Part shown: positions 19,470-30,505 of the stretch, piece by piece | Layout of the letters: every line of letters starts with the position of its first letter | Numbering within the stretch: the stretch's first letter is position 1 | Translations under genes and position numbers: made by a program | Source: Isoetes taiwanensis | Lineage: Eukaryota > Streptophyta > Lycopodiopsida > Isoetales > Isoetaceae | DNA: 64,000 nucleotides | NCBI GenBank assembly: GCA_021234155.1 | Contig: JAJEKV010000037.1 | Coordinates: 2,164,171 to 2,228,170 of the forward strand | Direction of reading: 5' to 3' | Notes under the pieces: generated by a model | What the model saw: only the letters and a program-made list of their open reading frames with translations | What the model was told of the DNA's origin: nothing | Database searches by the model: none

Positions 19470-21433
19470 ATGGCTTATAGACAAGGGAAAAATGGTTCGG
19501 GACCTTCCAAAATCTCAGACAAGGAGAAGGCCCTCAGAATCATGGAGGATGATGAATGGACGAACATTTTCTGGCTCGAAGATAAGAAAGATAAGGTGTG
19601 GGAAAAGCTGAAAACCTTATACATAACTTTCACGCTTATCCAAGATCAGCAAAGAGCTGCTGCAGTATGCATGGACGTTCAGGAGGACGGAGTGCTTTGT
19701 GATACTTTGGGTAAAATGAGGACTTTAGAGAAGGATTATGCCTCTGGCAGAGCCAACGATCATGACTGGGCCTGGAATTTTCTGGAATTACTTCAAGAAA
19801 TGGACAGAAATCTGTGCAAGAGGATAACGGTGAAGCAAGGCCATTCTGAGTCGGACTGCTGTAGCCTAAAGAACAACATTTTTCAGAAATCTATGGATGA
19901 ACTTCTCAATTCTGCGAAAGCTTTGCTTATGGACTTGGAAAATCTTAAGTGGAACTCCAAGGCCTCAATTAAACTGATAAAAAGATGGGAAGAAGCCGAT
20001 GACTCAGTCATAGAAATGCATCGAAGGCAAGCCAAAAGTAGACTCCCATCGGGTGCAGACCTGTTACTAGAGGGCGTCTCTCAGGAGTATGGGATTCTCC
20101 AGACCTCACTCAAAAAAGATACTAGTGCATGCAAAATAAGGGACTCAAATGGCTACTTCAACCCCTTGGAAACGAACCAATGTGAATGTAAGAACTGCAC
20201 GAGTACAAACATATCCGGGTTCGGCAAAGCAAGCACTTTTGTAGGTGAGCAGAATGTCAGTAACCGGATCCCGATCCTGGGCAAAAGCGACAAAGCAAAA
20301 GGTCAACCTCTCCCTTCTTATAAAAACGCTTTGCTTAATGTGGTTTCTTGTGATAATCCCTCTGACATGCCTAAAGAAAATTTAGATTATATTGATCTGT
20401 CGGGTGTTCAAGATTCCACAGCGGTTAATTTATATACTGATAAAGGTCTGATCATCCACTTTCCTATCAATTGCCCATCCTTAAGGGAAGTCAAATTCTG
20501 GATTACTAAGGCGCAGAGAATTCCCATTCTATCTTTGCTCAAGATCGACGCCAGTACATTTCAAATCCTATGCAAAGATAATTTTAGTGTTTCCCACATT
20601 CTAAAAAAGAAACTGGGCAAAATTAGCAACTGTGACTTCTATATTATGAGATGGAGCCCATTTTTTACTCCGGGAAGTAATGATCACATATCTACTGCTA
20701 CTTGGATTACTTTCCCAATTTACCCCCTGCCCTGTGGACCCTTTCACATCTTAAGGCTATTGCAGGGAACCTTGGGGACATTATTTCTATTAATATTCCT
20801 CAAACTAACTTCCCTTCTGTCTGTATTTCTAAGAACATCAATTCTGGGTGGCTGAGGAATGTTAAAATCAAGATTTCAGAAGGCAGAACTATGGACTTAA
20901 ACATTGTTTATTCTAAGCTCCCTGTCCTCGAAACTCCTATCAAGAAGGTCCCTTTGGATAATAAAAGCCTCCCGAACCTTAACCCCCCTCTTGTTATCAG
21001 ACAAGAGTGGCGACCTAAAAAGAAATCCTTTGAGGACGAGGTTCAAAATGGCAGCAAGATTATTCCCCAGGCCAAGGCTGATGTTAAAAAGGACTTCATT
21101 CCCAATAACGATCTGAATGAACCTTACTTTGACAGTAATTGGAATTTTGTCTTCAAAAATATCAATATGGCAGTCAAATTGAATACTGGAATTGTAACTC
21201 TCTCTTTCCCCCTTAAAGAAGTTAATCCAGAGGCTGACACCGAGACAGAGGCTGACACCGAGAGTAACAGCTCTGACAATGATTTTCTTCATTCTTGTGA
21301 TGATGAAGGGTGGAAGCAGATAACCAAGAAAAGAGGCAGAGGACAGAAAAAAGCATATGTGGGACCCCTTAGAGTTAGTCCCAGGAACTCAGCCATTCAA
21401 TCTAGAATGGCCAAAGGCTTTTATAAATATTAA
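19470..21433 (+). CDS. LINE B ORF1 (nucleic-acid-binding protein), one frameshift
   Basis: The start at 19470 lies in a strong context (GCCATGG). The N-terminal 250 residues are helical and charged with a Cys cluster (CECKNC) near residue 237. A DUF4283-like domain (INCPSLREVKFWITKAQ; KLGKISNCDFYIMRW) is cut at about 20712. The frame then shifts by -1, from TATWITFP to NLPPALWTLSHL, and continues to TAA 21431-21433. Plant LINE ORF1 proteins with DUF4283 bind the element RNA. The break lies at TTTCCCA and is explained by loss of one C from a run. The C-terminus is rich in acidic residues, then Lys/Arg. Confidence 0.75.
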
Positions 21434-24400
21434 TGTTTAAATCCCTTAGAATTATCACTTGGAATCTCCAAGGTATAAATAACATTATTAAAAGGGAACG
21501 TTTAAAAGTCTGCCTATCCTTTCTCAACCCCGATATTCTATTCATCCAGGAGCACAAGATTCATGATCTTAACCATAATTTGATCATTTCCAGGGCTCTA
21601 CCTCCTAATTTCCATACTTGGTCTATTAGTGCTAACAACTCTTCTGCAGGCATAGCTATAGCTTGGAACCAGGGAATTGATCTGCATATTCATCATATGA
21701 TTAATGATAATAATGGTAGATGGCAGATTTTGGTCTGCAAGATTGGGTCAGGTAGTGTAGCCCTAGTTAATGTTTATTCTTATCATAATCCTACTGATAG
21801 AATTTTAGTCTGGAATAAGATTAACTCTAGCTTAGCAAGTTTAGATGTTGATGATCTGATTATTGGTGGTGATTTCAATATGGTTACTGACTGCTTCATG
21901 AAAAATAAAAATTTTAAACCCCTTCTTCCTCACGAAACGAATGCTTGGGTCAACCTTCTCTATAACCATAATCTTAAGCTAGCTAGGACCAAGCCCAATG
22001 CTTTTAGCTGGTCTGATCATAGGGCTGATCCCATTTGCTGTCTCCATGATAGATTCTATCTTAGTGAAAATTTTTGGACAATCAGCAGCAGGGTGGAGAA
22101 TTTAGCTGGCTACACTCTTTCTGATCACTTCCCTCAATTGATTATTTTAGGCGGTGCTGATCAGAATAAGAGAAAATCCTTTTTTAAGCTGAATGTCAGT
22201 CTTCTCGAGCATGATGACTTTATGAGCAAGCTCCAAGATATCTACAATTATCATCCTACTCCTGATACCAATTGGGGCTGGATGTGGTGGTGGATCAATC
22301 TAGCTAAGCATATAAAAAGCTGGCTGAAGGAGTGGGGTAAAGAGATTCATCATAACAAGCAAGCCAATCTTGCCAGTCTGAGACAAAGGCTTATCACTAC
22401 TCCAATTGATCAGCAGAATGATATTAAAATTCAGATAGAAAAAGAGGAGTTGAATACTGCCAAAGGCTGGAGAACTAAGGCAAAAATCAAGGAGCTCAAA
22501 GAGGATGAGAGATGTAACTCCAAATATTTTTTTGTCAAAACCAAAACTAGAATCAAAAGAAACCAGATCCATGAAATCAGAGTTGGGGACGATCTTATTT
22601 CTGAGGATATAGATCTTAAAAAAGCAGCTGTGGAGCATTTCACTAATATTATGGGTACTAATTCTGATTGTCCCGAAGAGATGATGGATACTTTTATCAA
22701 AATAGGGAACAAGGTAAATGATGATCAGAATGAGTTAATCTCCTCTCCTTTCTTAGAAATCGAGCTCAAGGAGGTAATAATGGGTGTGGACAAAGGTAAG
22801 ACCCCCGGCCCAGATGGTTTACCAGCCGAATTCTTTAAAAAAGCCTGGCCTATTCTTGGTGTGGGAATTACCAATTTAGCTAATGAATTCAGGGTCTGCA
22901 AGCGTTTGGACGCTCGCATTAACACCAGTCTTATTACCCTTATTCCCAAAGTTGACTCCCCTACCTCTTTTGCTGACTACAGACCTATTTCTTTGACTAA
23001 TGTTGTTTACAAGATAATTGCAGGGGCAATAGCTGCCAGACTCAAAAAGGTTTTGGACTCTGTTATCAGCAGCACCCAGTCAGCATACCTCAAAGACAGA
23101 TTCATTTTGGACAATGTGGTGACTGCTATCCTGGGTTTACAATGGGCTAAAGACTCCAATCAAGACATAGCTCTTCTGAAGCTTGACATCACTAAAGCTT
23201 TTGACACAGTCAGCTGGATGTTTCTCTATAAGTGCTGTAGAGCTCTTGGATTCAATGAGAATAGTATTGGTATGTTTAATGCCATTCTCAGCAATTCCAG
23301 ATCTGCAGTTCTCATTAATGGTGAGACTAGTCCTTTCTTCTCTATCCAAAGAGGAGTAAAACAAGGTTGTCCCCTAGCACCCTTCCTTTTCTTAATTGTT
23401 ATGGAAGCTTTGCATAGCAGATTGGAAGATGCCAAGTTTAATAACTTGATTAAAGGCCTTAAGCTCCCAGAGAATCCACAAGTAGATCAGATCCTAAATG
23501 GGCATTTTGCTGATGATACTTTTATTCTAACCTCCATGGATCAGGATTCCATCATAAATACCCAGAGCATTCTCCAGGATTTTGGTAATGTCTTAGGTTG
23601 TAAAATCAATCCTCTCAAATCTGCTATTCACTCTAGGGAGGTCGACAAAGGTACTCGGGCTGCTCAACTCTTTGGATGTAAGTATTTCTCCCCCTGCACC
23701 AAATCCAAGATTGTCGGGATCCCCTTTGCAATAAGGAGCAATGCCTCAGATTTATGGCTTGATATAGTCGAGAAGTTCTATAAAAAGGTTGATTCTCTTA
23801 ACTCTAAATATCTCTCTAAAAATGGGAGAGCTATTATTGCGAACTTCGTGATTTCCTCTTCTCAGGTTTATCAATCTTCAGTCATTTTGGCCCCCAAGAA
23901 GATCACTAACAGGCTCCAAAGTATTATTGGCAGGTTCATAGCTTGTGGTCAGAATAGAAGATGCTGGCACCCGATTTCAATGGAGGAATGCTGCAAATCA
24001 AAAAAGAATGGGGGCCTCGGCACCATCAACATCAGAAAGCAGGGTTTAGCTTTAGCTGCTAAATACTTCTACAAGGCTTGTTATGACAATATAAAGCATC
24101 CTATATCCATCCTTATCAGACATTATATCAGCAAGTGTCATCCGTATGGATGGAGAATCCTCAAGATGGAGTTACCTCACTCTATCTATTTCCCTTTCTC
24201 TATCCCTGCTTCTACTCCTGGTATTATCAAAAAATGGATCTATGCGTGGGAAGAAGTCAAACATATGTATAATTGGGAAAAGGGCCTCTCGATGGATCAG
24301 TCAATCTTCTGAAACCCTGCACTAATCCTGAGTTATGTCTGGCTTGTCACTTCCCTGAGCAAGCCAAGCTCTGGAAACAAAAGGGAATCACTCTCATCAG

Positions 24401-25073
24401 TCACCTTTTTGATGTCAATGGTATTATTCCCTTCCAGGCTTCAGTTCTCGTAGATGAAGATAATCAAACCAAGATGCTCTATGAAGCCATCACCAATATC
24501 ATATTACAAGGCAGATGGTCTCACTCTCCAGACTCATGGAAACACAATGGTAAAAGTGGTTACACAGTCAAACTGGCTTACAGATTCTTAATAAGTTATC
24601 AGGAGATCACAGTCCAGTTAAAGTGGGACGTCTCCCAGGAAACAGCAAGGAATAACCTGGTTTTTATGTGGAGCAGCCCTATCAACCCTAAGATCAAAGC
24701 TTTCATGTGGCAACTTTGGCATAAAGGCCTTGCTACCAACTGTAAGAGATTTCGTTTAGCTATGACTAACTCTGATCTATGTGACAGATGCTTGGCCAAC
24801 AAAGAAGATGAAGAACACCTTTTTAGAACCTGCATATGGTCGGAATGGGTCTTGGAGCTTGCATCAAATATAAATGGCCAAGACCTAGTTGCCCTGAGCC
24901 ACAGAGACTTCTTTATGCCTACTAATCCTTCTGATTGGAGAATTTACATTCTCCTATGGAGAATCTGGAAAGGAAGAAATAGCTTTATTTTTAATTGTGA
25001 AATTACCCCACCGGAGGGGATTATAAAACAGGTATTGTATGATATTAGCTGGATTATGGAGATTAATGGATGA
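21433..25073 (+). CDS. LINE B ORF2: endonuclease-reverse transcriptase, one frameshift
   Basis: The ATG overlaps the ORF1 stop (TAATG). Residues 1-240 are the APE-type endonuclease: TWNLQG (Asn11), FIQEHK (Glu40), GGDFN (145-149) and LSDHFPQ (230-232). The RT follows from about residue 455 (GKTPGPDGLPAEFF), with KLDITKAFDTVSW, GVKQGCPLAPFLF and catalytic FADDTF near residue 690; FADD is usual in plant L1. The frame stops at 24312, but the C-terminus continues in the -1 frame from about 24285 to 25073 with the zf-RVT knuckle (LCDRCLANKEDEEHLFRTC). All catalytic motifs are present. ORF2 would nick DNA and copy the RNA by target-primed reverse transcription. Confidence 0.9.
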
Positions 25074-25398
25074 TATGTTTGCTGTTGCAGATACCTTATT
25101 CATCTTGACCAGGAGGCTTGAATGGAAGAAGATCAAAGCTGAAATTAATTACGAATGGATTAAGTTTTTTGGACCGGCTGAAACTTCGGCACATCTGGAT
25201 GCCTTTTGTACCTGTGGCTGCTGTTGCGATCAGAACTATGATATCAGAAGAGAGCTCATCTGTTCTGCCAAGGATGCAAAAGGCAGATACAATATGGCCA
25301 TGGCTGGCTCATGCATGTGCATCTACTGTGTCTTTCATTCCATCTTCAAGGGAAAAGCCAGAAAATGCACAAATCAAAATCTCCTATCTATCCACTGA
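25066..25398 (+). CDS. LINE B third ORF, Cys-rich
   Basis: 110 codons from ATG 25066, overlapping the ORF2 end by 8 bases in another frame (the overlap reads ATGGATGA). It holds a dense Cys cluster (CTCGCCCD) and a second one (GSCMCIYCVFH) before a basic end (KGKARKC), which could bind metal. LINE C also has an ORF overlapping its ORF2 stop, though of different sequence. No known family. Confidence 0.45.
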   Translation: MDDMFAVADTLFILTRRLEWKKIKAEINYEWIKFFGPAETSAHLDAFCTCGCCCDQNYDIRRELICSAKDAKGRYNMAMAGSCMCIYCVFHSIFKGKARKCTNQNLLSIH

Positions 25399-25574
25399 GC
25401 GAAGACTCAAAATATAAGAATCTTTTTCATTGCTATAGCTTCTCCATATATTTTAATCTGTCATCCAGCATAAGATGATACTTTTTAAGGGTTAAACTTC
25501 CCTTGAAAAAAGTCCTCTGTACCTTTTACTATACTTTAAAATAATATATATAGCCTTCAATCAAAAAAAAAAAA

Positions 25575-25590
25575 GAAAACGAGACGCTCC
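25575..25590 (+). repeat. Right target-site duplication of LINE B
   Basis: An exact copy of 18973-18988, immediately after the A-tail. Confidence 0.95.
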
Positions 25591-25704
25591 AATTGAGCAG
25601 GTTTCAGCCAGTTTCGTTTCTTTGTATGCGCAAGAGCATGCGCACTCCAATTCCTTTCACATGCACCCGAAGAGCAATCCTGAAATGTTAAACTAAAGCA
25701 AGTA

Positions 25705-25880
25705 AAACACAGTGTTGTTTACGTACGCATATTTTACCTCTGGATACGTATAATACCTCCTGCATAGTACTATACGTACTATACCTTAAAGTTGCTTTGC
25801 CAAATTTCCAATCCTTTTGTTTAATACCGTACTTAACGTATTGGTCCGAAAAAATACGTACAATATGTATGTAACCCAAA
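25705..25880. repeat. GTAC-rich MITE-like repeat (copy 2)
   Basis: Opens with CAGTGTTGTTTACGTACG at about 25711 and contains ATAGTACTATACGTACTATACC and AATACGTACAATATGTATG-like words shared with the copy at 13.8 kb. A hAT-type MITE is the best guess. Confidence 0.55.
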
Positions 25881-26795
25881 AAAAAACCTCCAAATGCCTT
25901 AAATACAAAAAAGGGCCAAAATGACATTCGAAATTCGAAATTAGATTAAAAAAGGGGGGACAAAACCCTCGTAACAATTTTTCCTCTTTCTCTGTTTTGC
26001 CCTCTTTCATTTACCCTAAATGAATACAGGCGGCCGGAAATGCTCGAGACCATAATCTGATACTTGTAAGAGCTAGCATTTGGTTTTTATAGAGGAGTTC
26101 GGTTATGGGCATTCGGCTTTTATAACAAGAGGACTTCGATATTTATGACAAGAGCAAGAGGTCTGTAACAGGAGTTCGATTTTTAAGGAAGTGAAAGAAG
26201 AAGAGTTCGATTTATATAAGAAAAGGTCTGTAACACAAGGAGTTCAGGATTATATTCCCTTTTGTAAACAGCTTCAGTTTTTTTTTACTAATAGAATAAC
26301 TTCAGTTTTTTACTGATAGTTCCTAATTTGCTGCAGAAAAAAGGACGAGCTTTTATTATGTTTGCGCATGGTATACACATTCCAGCCACTAAACAAACTA
26401 GTACTTCAAAAAGCGGTAAAATTCTTTCTCTTTTAATCTATAAATCTAAGAAAACAGATTTGTAATGCAGCTTGTTTGTAATTCAGACACGGGTGCTTCC
26501 ATTAACTAGAGGTAATACGAATTTACTTAACAGTGAATCATCATGCTTTAATACTTCACGCATCAACAAAGGAGTTTTCTCACATTCAGCCTGCATTGTT
26601 AGAAATGTTAGTGAATTTAGTATACCGAGCAAATATAGTAGAAAATATAGGAAGAGCATTGACACAGGGCAAGCAGATAGGATACCTAAATGTGCAAAAT
26701 AGGAAGGCAAACATTGATGCCTTGATTGCCTTGTTTTTGAAGGACGAAAGCCAAAAAGTTTATTAATCAGAGAAAAAGTATAAAATTTACATGTC
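25881..26795. other. No recognisable gene; weak short repeats
   Basis: 26080-26260 holds four or five degenerate repeats around the words GAGTTCGATTT and AAGAGGTCTGTAACA. The rest shows only motif-free frames. Confidence 0.4.
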
Positions 26796-28592
26796 TCATC
26801 TAACTGTGTAAGCACACCAAGATGCCACAGGAGCACGAGCCTGGAGCACAATGTACTTACTCCAGAATAGGAGACTAATGATAAGAATGAATTCGAGATA
26901 TTGATCCGGATCACGATCCACCAGTTCCGAGTCAAGGGGAGAACACTCGTAAGCTGTCAATATCTTTTTCTGGGCCACTGTAATAACACTGTGTGCAGAT
27001 GAATAAATGCCCTGAAAGATGTGGTGTCTGCGACGCTCCCATATCGACCATAGGAGCCAACTGGAACCAAGGTGAAATGCCCTTTGTTTAGCTGAAGGCC
27101 ATCCATTGGGATAGGACGCCAAAAGTATGCATCGGCAATCCAAAGGTAATCGTTAAAACAAACCTTGTAGCCAGACCCGCGCCCGGTTGAACCTCGGGAC
27201 AATCAAAGAGACAATGCTCAAGAGTCTCAACGTCCGAGAGGCAGAGCGGGCATACCGCCAGATATCACGAGGATCATAGCGATGTCGAAAAGGCATTAAC
27301 CCGCAGCAGCACTGTGGATAACCCGCCACCACAAAGATCTAGACTTTAGGGTGGAGCAACCTATCCCAAAGCCATCGCCACGCATTTCACGACACAAAAG
27401 CCGGGTTGTGGAACATGTAGGTGTCACGCATCCGCAACCGGAGGGGTTGTGGTGCTAAAAGAAGGCGATATCTTGATCCGACAAATTGCTTGCCTTTGTG
27501 AATATTTTCATGACAAATCCCCATGGCACCCTTTCAGCAGCACCAACTTGCACTATGAGAGGCAAATTTTCTGCGACCTTCTCCCATAGAGATACATCCC
27601 AACGAGAGAGCAGGAACTTTGCCTCAAAATTCAAAGCCAAGACAAGGGGCGACCCTCCTCATACCATGCTTGAATAGAGACAACACCGCAAGAACCCATC
27701 GCCTCTCGTGGTCGGGGATGAACCGAGGTCTGCCAATGGAGGTCTTGAGGGGTCCGGAGGCAATGGTGCCCACCACCATGGAGTCTCAATAGGGTGTGGA
27801 TAGAGGGGCATGGCGGAAAAAGATGTCCGATTTGCCTCCCATGCTTTGCCAACAAGCCACGCAAAAAATGGAGAAGCGCTTGGAAAAGGCCAGCAGAGTC
27901 TCGAAATAAAGCCCAAGGTAGGACTGGTTTGGATGACCTTCTTGCCTAGAGGGATACTGATGACCAAGAGCTTGTCTAAGAAGGCGTGAACCGGAGAGTC
28001 ATCCCCACCATTCGAAGTCTCCAAATGAACTTTGAAATAAGCACTTTGCTCTCTGCAAAGAAGAAGTCCATCATACCTGCACCACCTGCCCATTTTGGAA
28101 GGATGCACTTCACCAAGCCACCTTAACCACAAAGACCTTCCTCCGTACCTGCCCCAAATAAAGTTCGAACTATTGCAATGAGCTCACGACTTTGATCCGT
28201 GGTGCTAGCGATGAAGGATGCCATATAAACATGGGTACTACTAAGGACCCACTTCCCAATCGTAATGCGACATTCAAGAGACAACTTAGCAAAGGACCAC
28301 CGAACAAGTGCTTCTCCAAACCCCTAATGATCTCCTCCCAAGCAGCTCCCATAGTAACATGGATGCCAACTGGAATCCCCAACAACTTGACGGCCTGTCC
28401 ATGCGCAAGTAATTTCCATGGGTAATCTTGAACACATGCTGGAGCCGGATTGTCCAATGTCCACAAAGCTGTACACTTCTACCACCCCACAAGAATACCG
28501 GAAGCCAGTGAAAAAGTGTCTAAAAGCATTTTGGCAGCAGCAAGATTCTCATCATTAGCGACTAGGAAGAGGAACGTGTCGTCTGCATTTTG
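26796..28592 (-). mobile_element. LINE D: 3' half of a decayed L1-type LINE
   Basis: The minus strand begins inside the RT with NFQNADDTFLFLVAND (YADD changed to NADD) and continues through KLLGIPVGIHVT, RDGFLRC-like frames and a zf-RVT knuckle (CPLCLSDVETLEHCLFDCP near 27230). The end (SSWLLWSIWERRRHHIF) is the conserved plant LINE C-terminus. The 5' half is missing because LINE C joins at about 28590. Several frameshifts. Confidence 0.7.
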
Positions 28593-30473
28593 AAAATTTC
28601 CAAATCTCTTTCCTCAAATGGAATCCCAGATTGGATACCACATCTCTTGACTCCTTGTGTATTGCTTCCACTACCCTCCATGGCCTGAATCCAATTTATT
28701 GGAATGAAGATTGTTTCAGGAAATTATTTAACTCTATTGGCACCTACATCTCCACTGAATATTCTCCTGATAGGCCTCCTAGAGCTTTCATCCAGCTTGA
28801 CTTCTCCAAAGACATCCCAACTGATATCCCTTTCCTTGATGCTTTTGGGCAAAAGTCAACATTATCACTAAGATGGTCAGGTTTGCCTTCATATTGTCGC
28901 TTATGCCGCAATGCATTTCTGGTATGAGAATTGTAGGGTAAATTCCAAGAAACAGATCGATGGGACAATTATGAACACAATTCTTTTAAAGGAATTAGAA
29001 AAGATGGCGTAGATATAGTTACGAGGAGCCAATAGCAAAAAACGCCAATCCTCAAGGTGTGATGGAAACAAATATGGAAACATTGCCGTGAAATGCTACA
29101 AAGGCCAACAATGAATTTGCTTGGAAAAGGGTCAATGGATCTCAAAAGAGAATCCAAAAAAACAGATTAGAGAAAGAAAATATTAAAAATAGCCAGGGTG
29201 TTGTATTCTCAGATCTGACCTTCAGCAAAAGCAGCTTAACAGGTACACAAAAAAAAGCTGTAGAAATTAAGGTCATACAAAAGTATGGGGATTACTCAGG
29301 TAAAGGAAAAGCTTCAATTGGTCAATCAATTAGTCAATCAAAGAAAGTCAACGTAAGACTTGCACTCTACTCTAGACAAAATTATTCAAGATGCTAAAGC
29401 TTTGAATAATTCTAGATTATCTACATCTTTGTTCCAAAAAAAGAATAGTAAGGGTGATTCATTAATTAGGGAAAGCCATATTACCAAGTCTTATCCATTG
29501 GACAACCAAATAATATTGGAAAAGCAGAGCTTTGAGAAGGTGATCTCTGATTCTCAAAAGGTAGAAAAGGTTACAGTGCAGAAATCTCCGAATCTTCCCA
29601 ATAAAAGTTCAGCACCTGAAATGGTCAATGACTCGGTCAAAAGTGGAAAACAGGATACACCAAATTGTCTTGACTTGGAAAATAAGGTCCTCTGCTCCAA
29701 TAAATTTCAGGTACTTGTAAACTTAAATACTAACCTTGATGATCAGATTTTGGATTCTGGAAATATGGTGACCCATCCTTCTGCATCAGATAATCCATAT
29801 GTTGATCCTCCTTCTCATCCTCCCTCTCATCCTTCATGCTCAAGTCCTAAGGTCCAACTTGAACCCCTAATTGACTTTGGAAACAGCCCCACTCATGTGA
29901 GTCAAAAATGTTGCTCCATCTCTTGGATATTGAGAAACAAATGGCGCTTCTTCAGAAGGATTGGTAAACATAAATTCAGGTCAAGGTGCCTCTCGAGATG
30001 AAAATACAAAAAGGTTAGAATTCTCTCCAGATTGCTCTGATGAAATATTGATGGTCCTAGATACTCCAGAACGAGAACATAATCAAATAGAATGTGAATC
30101 ACCTTCAAGTATTAGTCCAGAGATTTGCACCAATGGTCAGAATTCAACTATGGCAGCTCATCTTTCCAGGCAAGTACCCTTCCAAAATTCCTCTAAGATA
30201 AATTTATTTGATAATTCTATAAATAGAATGTTTGAGTTTATTCCAGGGGGGGCATCTGATAGTGAGGATGAGTTAGTTTTGGATAGTAACAAGGAAAATG
30301 TGGGAAAAAAAAAAAAAAAGTGGGGAGATGATGAGCTATTGAGAGATACCTTTTTGAAGCCAAAGGCTAAAGCTATGGTTAACTTAATGGACTCTAACAC
30401 TCCTGCCAACAACACCAGGAGTAAGAAATCTAAGCAAGGCAACAAAAAAGGGGGAAAAAAGAGAAACATTTGA
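28592..30473 (+). pseudogene. LINE C ORF1 (DUF4283-zinc-knuckle protein), broken
   Basis: 28592-28927 reads FLKWNPRLDTTSLDSL, LNPIYWNEDCFRKLF and GLPSYCRLC, the end of DUF4283 and the first half of a CCHC knuckle. It stops at 28926. After a scrambled stretch, 29360-30001 and 29961-30473 hold the long Ser/Lys-rich, likely disordered tail ending in KQGNKKGGKKRNI. Two frames overlap near 29.96-30.0 kb. ORF2 starts 32 bases after the stop. Confidence 0.65.
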
Positions 30474-30505
30474 TCCTTCCTATCTTGTTTCTTATTTCTT
30501 TCCTA

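Larger units (their letters stand above)
18989..25574 (+). mobile_element. LINE B: full-length, nearly intact L1-type retrotransposon
   Basis: A 6.6-kb element bounded by a perfect 16-bp target-site duplication and ending in a short A-rich tail (25563-25574). It has a 5' UTR, a small upstream ORF, ORF1, ORF2 (endonuclease, RT, zinc-binding C-terminus) and a third ORF overlapping the ORF2 stop. The only breaks are one frameshift in ORF1 (about 20712) and one in ORF2 (about 24285). The identical duplications suggest a recent insertion, possibly one that was active at the time. Confidence 0.92.

Noticed and set aside
20705-20720. Treating the ORF1 break as proven programmed frameshifting
   Set aside because: A single-base loss from a C run explains it equally well and there is no visible downstream stem or pseudoknot.
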